This document shows positions 8,480 through 18,770 of a stretch of DNA of 64,000 nt, piece by piece. The first letter of the stretch is position 1. Every line of letters starts with the position of its first letter. A program made the translations under genes and the position numbers. The DNA comes from Saccharomycopsis fibuligera x Saccharomycopsis cf. fibuligera (Eukaryota; Ascomycota; Saccharomycetes; Ascoideales; Saccharomycopsidaceae): the NCBI GenBank assembly GCA_001936135.1, contig CP012817.1:744001-808000 (forward strand). Direction: 5' to 3'. The notes below the pieces were generated by a model that made no database searches, was not told the DNA's origin, and saw only the letters and a list, made by a program, of their open reading frames with translations.

Positions 8480-10690
8480 ATGGACGCACAGCAGGAGACG
8501 GCACTTCATGAGCAGAGACCTTCTGGTGGTTCTACATCCAGTGGGATAAGTACTGGCGTCCAGTCATCTAGTTCTGTGGATGCCGCAACTTCTGCCAACA
8601 ACGTGAGCTCCAGCGGCCCGCGTCAACCACGCGAAACTTTTACACTGATAGCACCCCAAACTGCAGTATCAGCACCAGACGCGTTTCTTTCAAGTCAGCA
8701 GGTTTCTACAAGTGCTAGCAGAAACACGCCGCAACCCAGCAGCAGCAGTAGCAGGAGTAAAAGAGCGGAGAACAATGCCCTAGACCACGCAGAAGTAAAG
8801 TTCAGGACCAAGAGGATATCCTGGTTCAACCCTGTGTTCCAATCTCAAATCACGTCTGAAGTTTTGATTCAAAATGAGAACGGACCTTGTGCATTGATAG
8901 CGGTTGTCAATACTCTCATTCTTAATTATCAGCTCAAACACAACTATCTGCTTGACAATTCCGGTCTCCGATCTGCCGACGCAGTCCAAAGTCCCGAAAT
9001 TGAACAGCTTGTGAAGCTTGTGGATACAAAAGATGTCGTCAAGTTCGCCGATATAATTGACCTTCTAGGCTCAATTTTGCTAGTAAATGCTTCGTTGAAA
9101 GTCAGTCAAAACAATTCCAATGAAGGTGCAGGCAGTAGTATACCGACTGTTATGAAAAAAGCCTCCAATGATGCATCCGATAACACATCCGCTACTAAAG
9201 ACGTCTCTGAAGCTTTACAAGTTCTGTCTACAGAAACTTCTTTGGAAAACGATAGCATTACGGGGGTCCTCAACTTGCTTTCGCGTCTACACGAGGGACT
9301 CAACATCAATCCGAACTTCACTACAGGCAGGATAGATACCTCCGTCACTGATGTCGATTTCTCTCTTGCAGAGATATTTGATAAGCTTGCACCAGATATC
9401 GAAGACGCTCAAAGCGCTCCAAAAGAATCCCTGCTCTCTGGCAGAAATGTGCACACTTTCCAACACCGTGCACCTCCGTCTCTGAAAAACAGTCCAGAGT
9501 TATCCTTGTTTAAACTATTCGACTTAAGCATCTATCATGGCTGGTTGGCCGATCCAATACTAGATTTTGAAGAGTTTCAAATCATTAATTATTTGCAGAA
9601 TTTTGACGTTTGCCAAAATTTCCTAATTTACGTTGACGATCTTTTGGAAAAAAATCGTGGAACTAAACTGAAAGGCAAAGAAGCTTTTCTTGACAATGGG
9701 AGTGAAGATAATGAGATTGGTGGTCATTATAATTCAAAAATAGATCTAGATTTCGAAATTAACACAAACCTTGCCAACGACAACTCGAGTACAACAACTG
9801 AACATAATCTGTTTAGGGAAAATAATAAGAGTAATAATGATGAGTCCGCGGAGCAAAACTTGACTCCCATTGAGCAAGATATCCTATATGCTTATCGTAA
9901 GAACATCAATAACTGGTTGGCCAGATCAAGCACCCAGCTAACTGAAAAGGGTATCAGTACCCTAAAGGACCAAGTTGAATCTGACAGTTTTGTGATTTTC
10001 TTCCGCAATGACCATTTCAGCACATTGTTCAAGCGAACAGTATACAACGAAGCTAACGAGAAAGATTTTGAGTTATACTCACTAGTCACCGATGAAGGAT
10101 TTGCTAATCTTCGGAATGTTGTGTGGCAGGAACTAAAGTCTGTTAATGGCTCTGGTGAGTTGTTTTATGACAGAAATTTCATTCCAGTTGATCTCAACAA
10201 CCAAGCCACTACTGTTGTACCTAAAAATGAGCCATTTGGTTCGTTACGAACGTCAACTAAAGCGGCCATAGCATCGCCAAATTTCAAAAGTAACTGCAAG
10301 TCATCATCTAAACCAGCCAGTACTTTCAAACAACAATCAGATTTCGCAGATGATTTATACAAAACCAGCGATTTTTACTCACCAAATTTGGCAAGTTATG
10401 ATGGACTCATAAACGACAACAACGATAAAGATTTTAGACTTGCCCAGCAATTGCAGGAGAAAGAAGACGCAGCGGTGGCTAAACGATTGCAGAAGAATAT
10501 CAATTTGTATGGTAGTAACGGTGGTCGCAGAACAGCACCTGGCGTTAGTGGGGCTAGTAAGGCTGGACGTGGTGCCATTGGCAATGACAAGACGAATGGC
10601 AGCGTTGCAAATAGTACTAAGTTGAAAAAAGATGCAAAAGGCAATGATAAGAATTCGATAAAGAAACGGAAGGACTGTATGATTGTTTGA
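8480..10690 (+). CDS. MIY1: MINDY-family Lys48-specific deubiquitinase
   Basis: 736 residues from ATG 8480; the open frame upstream has no ATG. A Ser-rich tail of about 105 residues precedes the MINDY catalytic domain. The motif SEVLIQNENGPCALIAVVN carries the active-site Gln and Cys (Cys about 137), and SFVIFFRNDHFSTLFK carries the catalytic His (about 512). A long Asn/Asp/Ser-rich insert sits between. Near residues 648-672, DFRLAQQLQEKED looks like a ubiquitin-binding MIU helix. The protein ends in CMIV, a possible CAAX prenylation box. The baker's yeast homologues are YPL191C and YGL082W. Known MINDY enzymes trim Lys48-linked chains. Membrane attachment by prenylation is inferred from the tail. 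Confidence 0.92.
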   Translation: MDAQQETALHEQRPSGGSTSSGISTGVQSSSSVDAATSANNVSSSGPRQPRETFTLIAPQTAVSAPDAFLSSQQVSTSASRNTPQPSSSSSRSKRAENNALDHAEVKFRTKRISWFNPVFQSQITSEVLIQNENGPCALIAVVNTLILNYQLKHNYLLDNSGLRSADAVQSPEIEQLVKLVDTKDVVKFADIIDLLGSILLVNASLKVSQNNSNEGAGSSIPTVMKKASNDASDNTSATKDVSEALQVLSTETSLENDSITGVLNLLSRLHEGLNINPNFTTGRIDTSVTDVDFSLAEIFDKLAPDIEDAQSAPKESLLSGRNVHTFQHRAPPSLKNSPELSLFKLFDLSIYHGWLADPILDFEEFQIINYLQNFDVCQNFLIYVDDLLEKNRGTKLKGKEAFLDNGSEDNEIGGHYNSKIDLDFEINTNLANDNSSTTTEHNLFRENNKSNNDESAEQNLTPIEQDILYAYRKNINNWLARSSTQLTEKGISTLKDQVESDSFVIFFRNDHFSTLFKRTVYNEANEKDFELYSLVTDEGFANLRNVVWQELKSVNGSGELFYDRNFIPVDLNNQATTVVPKNEPFGSLRTSTKAAIASPNFKSNCKSSSKPASTFKQQSDFADDLYKTSDFYSPNLASYDGLINDNNDKDFRLAQQLQEKEDAAVAKRLQKNINLYGSNGGRRTAPGVSGASKAGRGAIGNDKTNGSVANSTKLKKDAKGNDKNSIKKRKDCMIV

Positions 10691-11107
10691 AACGAGGACC
10701 TTTTTTAAAATTTAGTCATAAATTTTCGTTTATCTTCTTTCTCTTCTTTGTCTTTTTATTTTTCAAGTATTTATCTTATCGGCTGGAACATTAGTTCTGT
10801 TTTTTTTCTTTTGTAAATGTGGCAGACAATATTATCGGTGCATTTATTATGGTTGATATTATTTGCTTCTATCCTTTTAGCGTTGCATTTTAGGTTGAAA
10901 AACATAGATGCTGACACTTGGCTTGATAAAAAACATAAAATTTTACACTTTTTCCCATTGTCTTACAGATCACTAGAAATAATAAACTGTTTTTATAGTA
11001 TATCAAAAAATTAAATATTAATTACAAAAGTCTATGACAAATTTAAACTCAATAAATTAGTTTCAAAATCATTATCACATAAAGTTGTATCATAAATCAA
11101 GGCTCTA
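10691..11107. other. Convergent 3' region between MIY1 and POL5
   Basis: About 420 bp, AT-rich. A 65-codon ORF at 10817-11014 with one hydrophobic segment lies here but is not convincing (see rejected items). Confidence 0.5.
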
Positions 11108-12047
11108 CTATTTCTGAAATTGCTGTTTAGTTCCTGAAAAGTAGTTAATCAAATCGTAGAACATAGAAGCGTTGACTTTAGAATTTTTAGTCTTAACCCA
11201 CTTTTTCAAACTTTCACTGTAAATGTCAATCACCTTGTCGTAATTTTCGTCCGGATTAAACAGAATCAAAATCTTGCTCAAGTAGATCGAAAATTGGTTG
11301 TAAGCATTTGACAAGGCAGGACTTGCTGCTTTATGCGACTTGTTGTGAACCTTTGACAAAAGTGCAAAAAGGGCCTGGTCATTTATTTCATATTTCTCTG
11401 ATTCTCTTCCATTGTCTTTATTATCCACAATGGTAAAGTATTGAGCTTGCAACACAATTCTAATTCTAGCAATTTTCTTCAACAACTTATGGGCCTTGTC
11501 ACGCAAAGCTGGACTAAGTGTCAATTCCATTAAGCTTAACAATGGTTCAATTAATGACAAACTCAAATACTTCTCATTGTTCAAACTGCCAAAATCGGAA
11601 TGCTCTTTCTTGTTATATTCCAAAATCTTGTCAACATACATATCCAATAAGTCCAAAACTCTGTTTTTGAAGAACACCATATTTTCTTGAGCCTCCTGCT
11701 TCTCAATTTTTCTTTTATTTCCTGTCTTAACGTTCTTCAAAGCATTTTGACGCTGTTTGAAAATCAATGACAACTGATTATCAATAGCCATCATTTGTTC
11801 ATCATCCATGCTTTCTTCGTCTTCACTATTTTCCTCATCATCACTACTGTCACTATCATTACTATTGCTCTTTTCCTCATCAGAACTCGAGCCTTCTAAA
11901 ACAATTTCGCCGTCTTTAGTAGGGATTTTCAACGCTTTGGCCAATTCAGTAGCAGTTTTTTTATCCAATTTGTCCAAAAAGTCTTTTGAGTCAGCATCAG
12001 GTTCATCTTCGTCGTCATCTTCGTCATCTTCGTCATCTTCGTCATCG

Positions 12048-12089
<42 letters not shown>

Positions 12090-14833
12090 ATATCATCAAT
12101 ATCATCAATGTCATCATCCATCCTTTCATCTTCTTCGTTTTCATCACCTTCACCGTCGTTTGCGGTGTCAAACAAAGTCTTTTGACCCTCAACGTTCTCT
12201 TTTACTAACAATATGTCATACAAGCTCTTCAAATTGGCATAACGTAAATCAGTAACAAACGTTTCCCATATAATCAAAGAAAGCTTTTTCGACAACGGAC
12301 TTTTTTGATGCACAAATCTTAACACAATCTCAAGTAAAATGTCAATAGATCTAAACGATTCATCCTCCTCCACACTGTCATTAGCAGCTGGCAATTTTCT
12401 ATGGATGCTACCAGTATCATCAGCACCAGCATCCTCACCATTGCCTTCTTCTTTCTCGTCCTCATCATCATTATCTTCGCTAGATGATAAAGGTGCATCG
12501 TCACTGCTCACGTCGTTGTTTATTTCTTGATCCAAATGGAACTTTTTGTATGCGGCAGTAACTTCCTCCAACAAAGACATCGAATCTTCTAAAGAGTCAG
12601 CATCAGAGAAGAAGTGCAACAAAATGATAGAGTAAATCAACTCAAATGATGATAATTTGTCAATAAGAACACTTTTCTTTACATTTTTCACGCTGAAATT
12701 GTTTTCTATCAATTGTGATTTTTTTCTGATAATTTTCTTTAAAGCTTTGAAATTCTTGTACTTAAACTTGCTAAGCTCCTCATCCAAAGCCACTACCGGA
12801 ATGTATTTTCTTTTGTTTTCGTCAAGTTTCTTCTGCTCTTTTTCAATAGAAAAAGCTTCTTTCAAGGCAATATACAACCATGAGTTGTTATCCACTCTTT
12901 TAAAGCTGACAATATCAAGCAATAATGCGTTCAACTTTTTGGAAATCAAGTTCGAAACACCATTGAATGACTCTGGTTCATCTATTGGCTTGAAAAAACC
13001 GTACAAAACAAAGACCTTAACTAACTCGTCAAGCCATTCATTGTTAATCTCCGGACCAACCATACTCTCTTTGTCTTTCATAAAAGAGTTGTTCAAGGTA
13101 TTGAGCCTGACACGGTAGAATTTCAATAATAGCGTCACTTGGTTAACAACCCATTTTTGTTTTTTCTCAAAAAGTTTTTGTTTCAATGAGTTTGTATTGC
13201 TGTTTTCTTCAATATCATCATCACTTTCTTCCTCTTCGCTACTGTTGTTGTTATCTTGCGTTTTGCTCTTTTTGTTTTTCTTTGTTTTTTGTCCATCTTC
13301 AATCTGCTTTTGTTCAATATTATTCAAATAGTTTTCAGGATGCTGTAAAACGTCCAAAAACAAAGTCGTTAATGCTTTTAATTCGTCAAATTTGCCAAAA
13401 GTAGCAATATTTTGAATTAGACTTTCAATGGTTTTCGTTCCGGTTATATTGTCAAAATTCAAATTGCTGTATGGGGAAAATAGAAAGTTTTGCAATAACT
13501 GGAAACTTATTTTAACGTTTGATGGATCACTTGCCACGCTTTTTGATATGAAGGTGTTTAGAATTTCTTTCTTGACAAGATTATACAACATACGAGTGCT
13601 GTTTCCTGACTGGTTAATCAACGTGCGCAAGAAGTTCTCGGTGAAAAGATGGTCCAATTGAGACGGCATAAAATTTCCTTGTTGATTCAATCTCACATAT
13701 TCATTTACAAATATTTCAAACACTTTAAAACCCCAATACTTTCTCTCTGGAGACGCTTTGCTTGCGAACAATGAATCATCCACAATAACTTTCCAAAACT
13801 CTTTGACCTTGATTACATCACTCAAGGAAGCACTGGAGTTAGTTGAAGTCTTTTGTTTCTTGCTTGAATGCTTATGTGCCTTTTCGCTTTTCTTTCTCTT
13901 TTTATTATTTGAGTCTAAAACAATGCCTTCTTCATTTATGTCTTCAAGCTCATTTTTTATGACTGCACGGATGATAAAGCCCCAGACAAAATGCAAATTT
14001 GGCGACCAATTTCCCTTTTGTTGCTTTTTATCCTTTTTAGTCTGTTTACTGTCATCGTCAGCCACATCAACTTCAGGTGCACTAGTGACTTCAACATCTT
14101 TCAAAGTTTTTGCTAATGTGTGTAAATTGGATTTGAGCAATGGGTTATTGTGTTTCCAGCCATTGGAGATATTTAGTTCGGACAAAAGACTAACCTTATC
14201 GTGCAAAATCAACAAAAGATAGATTGATAAACCTTCTGTCGATAAAGTTAAACGCTTTTCATTAATTTGCTCTAACAACTCTTTAAGAAGTTCATCTGAT
14301 GCTTTACCAGCTGCTATCAACTTCGTCAAAAATTCAAACAATGTGTAAAAGCAGGATTCTCTGATCCAAGATTTGGAGAGTGCTAACTCTAAAACTTGTT
14401 TGGTAAACTCCCAAAAACTCTTTTTAAAGGCATCTGCGTCTTTAGTATCAATGAATAATGTGGAATTGGCTAATGCTTTTAGACCAAAGATGCGGCCAAA
14501 CAAGTATGCTCTTTCGTCTTTGCCTTTCTTCGAAGAGCGGACTGCTTTTAGCTGCTGGTCAAGCGATGTCAAGTAGGACTGAATATCAATTTTGGACTGT
14601 TGAAATCTGATATTCAAAATCTCCGAGAGCGCAGTGGAGAACCCAATTCTTGCAGCTGCTCTGGATGAAGCTAAACCCTTTATCAACCGAGTGAAAGCAT
14701 ACTCCCATTCTTTATCGTCTTCGGCAGCCTGCAATTCCTTAATCAAGCTGACGGCAGCTTTGATTCGCTCATTCTCGATTTCGCTAGAAAGCAAGTAGTA
14801 GTGGTCTCTGGAAACAGTGTTAGCTTTCACCAT
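11108..14833 (-). CDS. POL5: Nucleolar Pol5/MYBBP1A-family protein
   Basis: 1241 residues, against about 1020 in baker's yeast. The N-terminus (RDHYYLLSSEIENERIKAA, then WEYAFTRLIKGLASSRAAARIGFSTAL) is typical of the family. It is predicted helical-repeat throughout, with two acidic linkers: a smaller one near 535-550 and a large Asp/Glu tract around residues 895-950 that includes a long Asp run. Despite the old name DNA polymerase phi, Pol5 acts in rRNA synthesis and 60S assembly in the nucleolus. The promoter has an exact PAC element and an RRPE, as expected for a ribosome-biogenesis gene. The Asp codon run (GAT repeats) may vary in length between strains. Confidence 0.93.
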
Positions 14834-15199
14834 TGTATATTATGCGTGCAAAAGATGATTGATGATGCACTCGGTATCTGACAGTATGGTTTTAGCAGTA
14901 TTATTCTTTATTTACCGTTCTATGAAGTCCCCCACGCAATAATAAAATTTTTTTAAGATCCACGCGTGCGATGAGATTACCCGACAAGAAGTATAAACCT
15001 CTATTGAAAATTTTGGTTTTAAAAGCCAACGTAAACTAAACGTGCCAGCTCTTACAAAACAAAGTTGACTAAATTTGAATCAATAGACAAGATGATCTTT
15101 AAGAAAAATAAAAATGCGTTAATGATAAATATGTTAATTATAAAGTAACAATCTTTTTAAACTAGAGTAACGACCACGTTAATCTACCTTAAAAAGAAG
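14834..15199. other. Intergenic region between POL5 and U2 snRNA
   Basis: About 365 bp; holds the POL5 promoter elements and the 3' flank of the U2 gene. Nothing else was seen. Confidence 0.6.
14944..14975 (-). promoter_or_regulatory. RRPE plus PAC elements of the POL5 promoter
   Basis: AAAATTTTTTT at 14944-14954 matches the RRPE core and GCGATGAG at 14968-14975 is an exact PAC element. They lie 110-145 bp upstream of the POL5 ATG. The pair is the standard signature of yeast ribosome-biogenesis promoters (Stb3 for RRPE, Tod6/Dot6 for PAC). Confidence 0.75.
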
Positions 15200-15398
15200 G
15201 TTTTGCGTCAGGAGCCACAGACAGTGCAATAGCAACGACACGATGCAAATAGCCATGAGCAAGCCCATAAAAGCTATTCGCCAGAAACAAAAATAAAAGT
15301 AACAATTTTAAATCACTTCCTGTGGAAGCATTTCAGTTGTTACGCTGAAAAGAACAGATACTACACTTGATCTAAGCCAAAAGGCAAAGAGATTTGGC
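15200..15398 (-). ncRNA. LSR1: U2 spliceosomal snRNA
   Basis: On the minus strand the sequence from 15395 reads AAATCTCTTTGCCTTTTGGC and continues through TTAGATCAAGTGTAGTATCTG. This is near identical to the conserved 5' part of yeast U2, including GTAGTA, which pairs with the intron branch point. Stem-loop IIa follows (CTTTTCAGCGTAACAACTGAAATG). An Sm-type site ATTTTTG is near 15288. Two clean 3' hairpins come next: GCGAATAGC pairs with GCTATTTGC around an inner ATGGGC/GCTCAT stem, then GTGTC pairs with GACGC at 15205-15209. The ends are estimates. At about 195 nt it is vertebrate-sized and far shorter than the 1.2-kb baker's yeast RNA. Confidence 0.95.
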
Positions 15399-16152
15399 CT
15401 TTTTTAAAAAGGGGGAAGAGATTTTTAAGAGTAGGGGGAAGCCCTTCTTTTATAGTTTTTCTGGATGTCTTTTGGTGTATGGATTTATGGATATGAGCTC
15501 CGAGCATCCAAACACCAGACACTCCCTGGGCAACCATATTTTGTAAACAAACAAGGCAGGGTAAATTTTGAGCACTGTGTTTACGAACTCATCGTAAACC
15601 ATAAACAATAGCAATCTAAGATTCCAACAGTAGTTACAAAGCATAAAATTACTAGCGCTTCTACTGCCTGATAAAGGTCAACGCAATGTTGAATTTTTCT
15701 CCGTTAGTCTGAACACATGTATCGAGATCAGATATCGAGATAGAAAGTCTTGTTTGTTGTACACTACCATTGTAAGGATGATTAATCAGAATTGATTGTC
15801 ATAGATGGCCCCATTTCTGACAGCGTCTTCAAATTCATTCATTTTAAAGCTTCATTAATACATACTATTGCGATCTACTATCATTTTTTCTAAGATTTAT
15901 ATCTAGTTGGAGCCAAGCTATCTATGAAAAATATTGCATTTCGACACTACTGGCAAATTTGTATGGTCATGATGAGCCGCTTGCATTAAATAGTCACATG
16001 AGTGCAATTTTTTTTTCTTATTTTTCAGCAGAGATGCTGCAGGATACAGAAAAAAATTTTTTTTTTTTTATTTGAAGTCTGCTCCTGTATTTGTACAGCT
16101 GTTTCAAACAGTGCAATTACTACAACTATTTTACATTAATATCAAATAAAAA
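15399..16152. other. Divergent promoter region between U2 and PUF6
   Basis: About 750 bp. Close to PUF6, an A7T13 block at 16049-16070 resembles an RRPE, and GATGAGC near 15973 is a weak PAC-like match. The U2 side has purine-rich GGGGGAAG repeats (15411-15440). No coding gene was seen. Confidence 0.55.
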
Positions 16153-18144
16153 ATGGCTCCAGCATCTGTGAAAAGAGGCACCAAGAGAAATATTACTCAA
16201 GTTTCTAAAAACGATAAAAAGGTTTCGGCTAAGCTTCAGGAACAAGAAGAAATTGATGAAGTCTCCAGCAGCGCTAGCGAAGACGATGAGTTAGATGACA
16301 AGATTTCCGAAGATGAGCTAGATGAGCTTGACAGTGACGAAGAACTTCCAAACCAAGACGGGGCTGACACTGACAACGAAGACAAACAAGATGGTGATGA
16401 ATCCGAAGAACCAGCTGATAAGAAGCAGAAAGTTGAAGGCGGCAAAACCTCCAGAGAACAGCACGCCGAACAGAGAAAATTACTCAAGGAAAGAAAGATG
16501 AAACGTAATGGTGGGGTAGAAATTCAAAGAATTAAGTCATTGTGGGAGAAATTAAGAGTGAGAAATCCACCTATAGCAAAACCTATTAGGGACAAGTTAT
16601 GTGATGAGATCTGGGAACTTTCAAAAGATTGTATCAAAGATCTTGTGTTGAAGCACGATGCTTCCAGAGTTGTGCAGACTTTGGTTAAATACTCCTCAAA
16701 AGAAAGAAGATTAGCAATTGTTAAAGAGTTGAAAGGTTACTACTTTGATTTGGCCAGATCTGCCTATGGTAAATACTTACTCATCAAATTACTTCATTAT
16801 GGTACCAAAGAATCAAGAGCTATTATTGTCGATGAGCTTCACGGCAAATTGAGAAAGTTGCTTAGACATAGAGAAGGCGCTTATGTTGCTGAAGATTTGT
16901 TTGTGCTTTACTCTAGCGCTCAACAAAAACAGCAAATGATTAGAGAATTTTGGGGAGCCAAATATGCTGTCTTTAAAGATGCAGTTAAAGAAGGAGAAAC
17001 CATCAACGATGTTGTCTCTGGTAACGAAGATGCCAGAAACTTGATTGCCGGCAACTTGTATCAAACTATAACCGCAGCAGTAGAGAAAGGTTCTACTGGT
17101 TTCCAATTATTGCATGCAGTTATGAAAGAATATATTCAAGTCGCAAACGACAAAGAATTTGGCGATTTTATTGAATTATTACAAGATCAAGTTGCTGAAC
17201 TTGTGCACACCCCAGATGGTTGTGAAGTGGCATGTACTCTCATTGCCAAAGCCAGTGCCAAGCAAAGAAAAGTCATTATCAAGAATTTAAAACCTCATGC
17301 TAAAGCTCTTGCTACTAACGAACACGGTAACTTGGTGTTGTTGACAATCTTCTTGACTGTGGATGATACGGTGTTGGTGCATAAATCATTTGGCAGTGAG
17401 TATCCTGCTGAAGAAATGGCTGATTTGGTCAGCAGCAAATTTGGTAGAAGACCATTTTTGTACTTACTTTGTGGTCTTGACGGTAAGTATTTCAATCCTT
17501 TCATTATTAAAACATTAGACAGATTTGTTGAGCTAAGTAAAAACACCTCCAAGAAACCACAAGACACCAGAAGAGGCGAATTGTTGAACAAATTTACTCC
17601 AACCATTTATGAAGCTATAATAAAATTCAATGGTAAGATTTTTGATGAAAACATTGGATTGCAGTTCGCCAATGAAGCTATGTTGCATGCTGCCAAGGAT
17701 GAAAAATTGGAAGCTCAAAGAACCGAAGCCATCACTTCTATCATCAACGCTTTGAAAGGTGACATTTCCAACGACTCTCATTTCATTAATAAACAATTTA
17801 CTTCTAGATTTTTGAAGTCGTTGATCCAAGGTGGTCAATGGAGTTTCAAAAACCAAGTTGTTGAAAAAGATAACAGCAGTCAGATTGGCAAACCTTTTGC
17901 TCACAGAATTATTGATGAAGTGATCAACAACGAAGAAGCAGGTGAGAATGATTTGAATAAATGGATCCACTCAAAGAATGCTTCATTTATTATTGCTAGC
18001 TTGTATGAAAGCTTGAAGAACGAAGATGACAAAGAAAGTAAAAGCTTTGTTAAAGCAGTTAGTAAATTCAAGAAAATTTTGAAAAATGCCGATGAAGCAA
18101 ACAAGGGTGCTAAGCTTTTATTGAAGTTGGTTGAAGGTAAATAG
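16153..18144 (+). CDS. PUF6: Pumilio-family RNA-binding protein Puf6
   Basis: 663 residues, similar to baker's yeast Puf6 (656). The N-terminal 100 residues are acidic and basic low-complexity, as in the family. From about residue 115 come Puf-type helical repeats, for example LVLKHDASRVVQTLVKYSS, YFDLARSAYGKYLLIKLLHY and VHTPDGCEVACTLIAKAS. The extended PUF-A arrangement continues to the C-terminus (KNADEANKGAKLLLKLVEGK). Puf6 acts in 60S ribosome assembly and represses ASH1 mRNA translation in baker's yeast. It lies divergent from the U2 gene, with an RRPE-like block upstream. Confidence 0.95.
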   Translation: MAPASVKRGTKRNITQVSKNDKKVSAKLQEQEEIDEVSSSASEDDELDDKISEDELDELDSDEELPNQDGADTDNEDKQDGDESEEPADKKQKVEGGKTSREQHAEQRKLLKERKMKRNGGVEIQRIKSLWEKLRVRNPPIAKPIRDKLCDEIWELSKDCIKDLVLKHDASRVVQTLVKYSSKERRLAIVKELKGYYFDLARSAYGKYLLIKLLHYGTKESRAIIVDELHGKLRKLLRHREGAYVAEDLFVLYSSAQQKQQMIREFWGAKYAVFKDAVKEGETINDVVSGNEDARNLIAGNLYQTITAAVEKGSTGFQLLHAVMKEYIQVANDKEFGDFIELLQDQVAELVHTPDGCEVACTLIAKASAKQRKVIIKNLKPHAKALATNEHGNLVLLTIFLTVDDTVLVHKSFGSEYPAEEMADLVSSKFGRRPFLYLLCGLDGKYFNPFIIKTLDRFVELSKNTSKKPQDTRRGELLNKFTPTIYEAIIKFNGKIFDENIGLQFANEAMLHAAKDEKLEAQRTEAITSIINALKGDISNDSHFINKQFTSRFLKSLIQGGQWSFKNQVVEKDNSSQIGKPFAHRIIDEVINNEEAGENDLNKWIHSKNASFIIASLYESLKNEDDKESKSFVKAVSKFKKILKNADEANKGAKLLLKLVEGK

Positions 18145-18770
18145 GTTCATTTTTGTTTGTGTATCATTCATTCATTCATTCATTTATTCATTCATTCATT
18201 CATTCATTATAGCAGAAAAGATTTTTTTTTTTTTTTGTTTTTCATTTTCTCTCTTGTTTAGTTGCGATTCCACTGTGTCATCTTTTTATTTAATCTAATT
18301 CGGTTTCTCTTTTATCAATGACTTTCAATTTCTTCGTTTTTTTCATCACATTGTTTGTTCAGTCATTTACTTTGTTTCTATAGTTTTGATTCATGGTTTT
18401 TATTCAGATGGTATGTGTCGTCTAGTTCTATGCGTAGTTGTTTAATTCAGTGAGCTGGTTGATGGCTATTTCTTAAAACCTCAAATAAAAGTATATATGT
18501 ATAAATAAGCAGCATTAAGCGCCAGAAGCTCCCATGATGCATAATTACGCATTAGTACAATTGAGGGCTGAAATTTTTTATTCTCGTCTCCGGGGCGGCT
18601 GAGAGAAATGAGTAATTATTGCAGGAGATATTCTGGACCTGGTCCTCTTTAGCCTTAATACAGCTTTTATACTCCTCTTGTACTTTTTGTCCCTGGTCTT
18701 TTATTTTTTTCAAATAAGGGATCGTCAATAAAACACAAACAACATCGACTTCAAAACAATAAGCCTAACA
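18145..18770. other. Intergenic region between PUF6 and ADE13
   Basis: About 625 bp. It starts with an ATTC-type tetranucleotide repeat (about 18167-18210) and a poly-T run, and ends with the ADE13 promoter. No TGACTC (Bas1/Gcn4 core) was found. No gene was seen. Confidence 0.6.
18167..18210. repeat. Tetranucleotide microsatellite (CATT)n
   Basis: About eleven near-perfect CATT units with one interruption, in the PUF6 3' flank, followed by a poly-T tract. Confidence 0.85.

Noticed and set aside
10817-11014. A 65-codon ORF with one hydrophobic segment after MIY1
   Set aside because: It lies in AT-rich 3' sequence where Leu/Phe/Ile-rich frames arise by chance. No family was recognised; a transcript or homologue could revive it.
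11808-12192. Ser-, His- or Met-rich ORFs across the POL5 acidic region
   Set aside because: They are other-frame readings of the GAT/GAC repeat that encodes the Asp/Glu tract.
15450-15644. A 64-codon minus-strand ORF upstream of U2
   Set aside because: Short, without homology by eye, and located in the U2 promoter.
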